Part shown: positions 62,707 through 64,000 of the stretch, piece after piece
Layout: every line of letters starts with the position of its first letter
Numbering within the stretch: the stretch's first letter is position 1
Source of the DNA: Myxococcales bacterium
GTDB lineage: Bacteria > Myxococcota_A > UBA9042
Reading direction: 5' to 3'
Assembly: GCA_947491025.1 (NCBI GenBank)
Contig: CANLIC010000006.1
Location: 62,001 to 126,000, forward strand
Length of the DNA stretch: 64,000 nt
The notes under the pieces: generated by a model
Database searches by the model: none
The model's input: only the letters and a program-made list of their open reading frames with translations
What the model was told of the DNA's origin: nothing
Made by a program: the position numbers and the translations under genes

Positions 62707-64000
62707 TCAGATGGGCTCGGCCTCCACACGGCCCGAGGCGACGTCGATCGCACCGATCCGTACCCGCAGCCAGGCGCCGACGGCACCGCTGAGGCGCGGC
62801 AGTTCGACCTCCTGCGCCCAGTCGGGCATCAAGGCCCGACAACTCGAACCCTTCGCCTCGATGATCTGGGCCCGCTGCGCCCGGCCCGGCGGCTCTTGGC
62901 AGAGCCGCAGCAGGCCGAACGTGCGGCGCCCTTGGCGTTCGGCCGCCCGCAGCTGCTGCCGGCGCTCCGCCGAGCGCGCGATGGCCTCCGCCACGCCGCT
63001 GGCATGGCGAGGCGCCGCCTTTCCCGCCAGGACCGCCAGGAGCTGCTGCTGCGCCAGCAGGTCGCCGTAGCGCCGCAGCGGGCTGCCGATCTGGACGTAG
63101 CCATCGACGCCGAGCTGCAGATGGCTGCGCGGCGCCGTGTCGGTGCCGCCAGCGCCCATACAGCGCAGGATGCTGTGGACGTCCGCTGGCTCGTGGTAGA
63201 GCCCCGGCGGCAGGCTCGGCCGCCGCCCGAAGCTCTGGTGCCGGTAAGGCACCGCCAGCCGGCGTTCGCCGCACAGCCGCGCCGCGGCGACGCCGGCCAG
63301 CACCATCGCCTCGCTGACGACGCGCCGCGCCGGCGCCGCCTGCGGTGCGGGCTCCAGCCGGGGCACCGCAAAGGAAGGCGCTCGCAGGTCGACATCGTCG
63401 CGGTAGAGCAGAAACGCGCCGCGCTCGATCCGCTGCCGCTCGGAGCGCTGCGTCGCGGCGAAGGCCTCTTGCAGCCAGCCTGGGGGCGACGGCCCGGCGA
63501 GCGCGGCGTCCGCGTCTTGGAAACTCAGGTTCGCCCGGACCCGCACCCACGCCGGGCCGGCATGCAGGACCGCCAGCGTACCGTCACCTGCCACGCGCAG
63601 GCGCAAGAGCAGCGCCTCCCGTCGCTCGCCAGCGCGCAGCGAGCCGCGCTCAGCGATGGCCCGCGGATCGAGCAGCGGCGCGTGGTGGCGCGGGTGGTAG
63701 AGGGCGGCACCGCGCGCGCACGCCGCCTGATCGGCTGGGCACCCGATCGGCAACCAGCGACCCGGCAGGGCGATGGCGATGGTGAGCAGGGTGCCGTCGC
63801 CAGCGGCCTCGGCCCAGAGCGCATCGTCGATCTCGTGGGGATCGTGGGCGTCGATGCTGTGCAGCGGCACGTCGCTGGCGTCGGCCAGCGCAAGGCCTGC
63901 GAGCTCCGGGACCTCGGTGCCGGCGTCGTGCGGCGGCGGCGGCAGCAGCAGCGGCGACCGCAGCAGCGTCAGCGGGTCGTGGCCGTCGAAGTGGCGAAGC
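62707..64000 (-). CDS. RNB-domain exoribonuclease (RNase II/R family), 5' end beyond window
   Basis: The minus-strand frame stays open from its stop at 62707 to the right edge, about 430 residues of a longer protein. The RNB signature is 'DVPLHSIDAHDPHEIDDALW', with the Asp cluster that binds the catalytic metal, and later 'GYVQIGSPLRRYGDLLAQQQLLAVL' matches the conserved S-P-L-R-R-Y-x-D motif. The C-terminal 'LRVRIGAIDVASGRVEAEPI' looks like a short S1/OB-type end. It would degrade single-stranded RNA 3' to 5'. The N-terminal cold-shock-type domains, if present, lie outside the window, so RNase II and RNase R cannot be told apart. Confidence 0.88.
   Translation of the reverse strand, partial: LRHFDGHDPLTLLRSPLLLPPPPHDAGTEVPELAGLALADASDVPLHSIDAHDPHEIDDALWAEAAGDGTLLTIAIALPGRWLPIGCPADQAACARGAALYHPRHHAPLLDPRAIAERGSLRAGERREALLLRLRVAGDGTLAVLHAGPAWVRVRANLSFQDADAALAGPSPPGWLQEAFAATQRSERQRIERGAFLLYRDDVDLRAPSFAVPRLEPAPQAAPARRVVSEAMVLAGVAAARLCGERRLAVPYRHQSFGRRPSLPPGLYHEPADVHSILRCMGAGGTDTAPRSHLQLGVDGYVQIGSPLRRYGDLLAQQQLLAVLAGKAAPRHASGVAEAIARSAERRQQLRAAERQGRRTFGLLRLCQEPPGRAQRAQIIEAKGSSCRALMPDWAQEVELPRLSGAVGAWLRVRIGAIDVASGRVEAEPI

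Overview
This window is a GC-rich stretch of chromosome, roughly 70% GC by eye, that carries the replication origin region of what looks like a myxobacterium-like member of the Myxococcota (the former deltaproteobacteria). Evidence for this placement is the density of secreted lipoproteins with Cys-rich or Asp/Gly-rich linkers, a large lipoprotein with Dictyostelium-type Cys repeats, paired metalloproteases carrying MYXO-CTERM-like tails, a PilZ protein, a degenerate Ser/Thr kinase and frequent GTG or TTG starts with 4-base overlaps. The phylum is inferred from gene content, not proven.

Left part (1-9.9 kb): a TPR protein cut by the edge, efp, aroQ, a double metalloprotease, murI, a Kelch-like lipoprotein, then proB, murA and recF on the minus strand. 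MurA has Asp in place of the usual catalytic Cys. Origin core (10-17.6 kb): dnaN and dnaA on the minus strand are separated by a 959-base oriC region with DnaA boxes, DnaA-trios and an AT-rich patch. Divergent to them runs the classic plus-strand series rpmH, rnpA, yidD, yidC, jag.

Middle part (17.7-41 kb): a TolA-like membrane pseudokinase, two overlapping lipoprotein genes, trxB, a beta-oxidation pair (fadN-type fusion plus thiolase), a PilZ protein followed by a CPBP protease, a 1303-residue Cys-repeat lipoprotein, a FAD-linked oxidase, a SPOUT tRNA methylase, a beta-barrel protein, and a coupled set of two membrane proteins with a parvulin-like lipoprotein.

Right part (41-64 kb): ppiA, then a lexA-DNA adenine methylase pair whose promoter has a Gram-positive-type LexA box inside its spacer; rnpB (RNase P RNA); an AarF/UbiB-like kinase; an epimerase; several surface proteins; arfB; a cytochrome P450; an MTH1-like Nudix enzyme; an ACE-family (M2) lipoprotein peptidase; two alpha/beta hydrolases; lipB; a protein that I read as a divergent RelA/SpoT-type nucleotidyltransferase; an AlgH/YqgE protein; and an RNB-domain (RNase II/R) gene cut by the right edge. 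No tRNA, rRNA operon, CRISPR array, insertion sequence or prophage was recognised. Most of the window is stable core chromosome with lineage-specific surface genes between.
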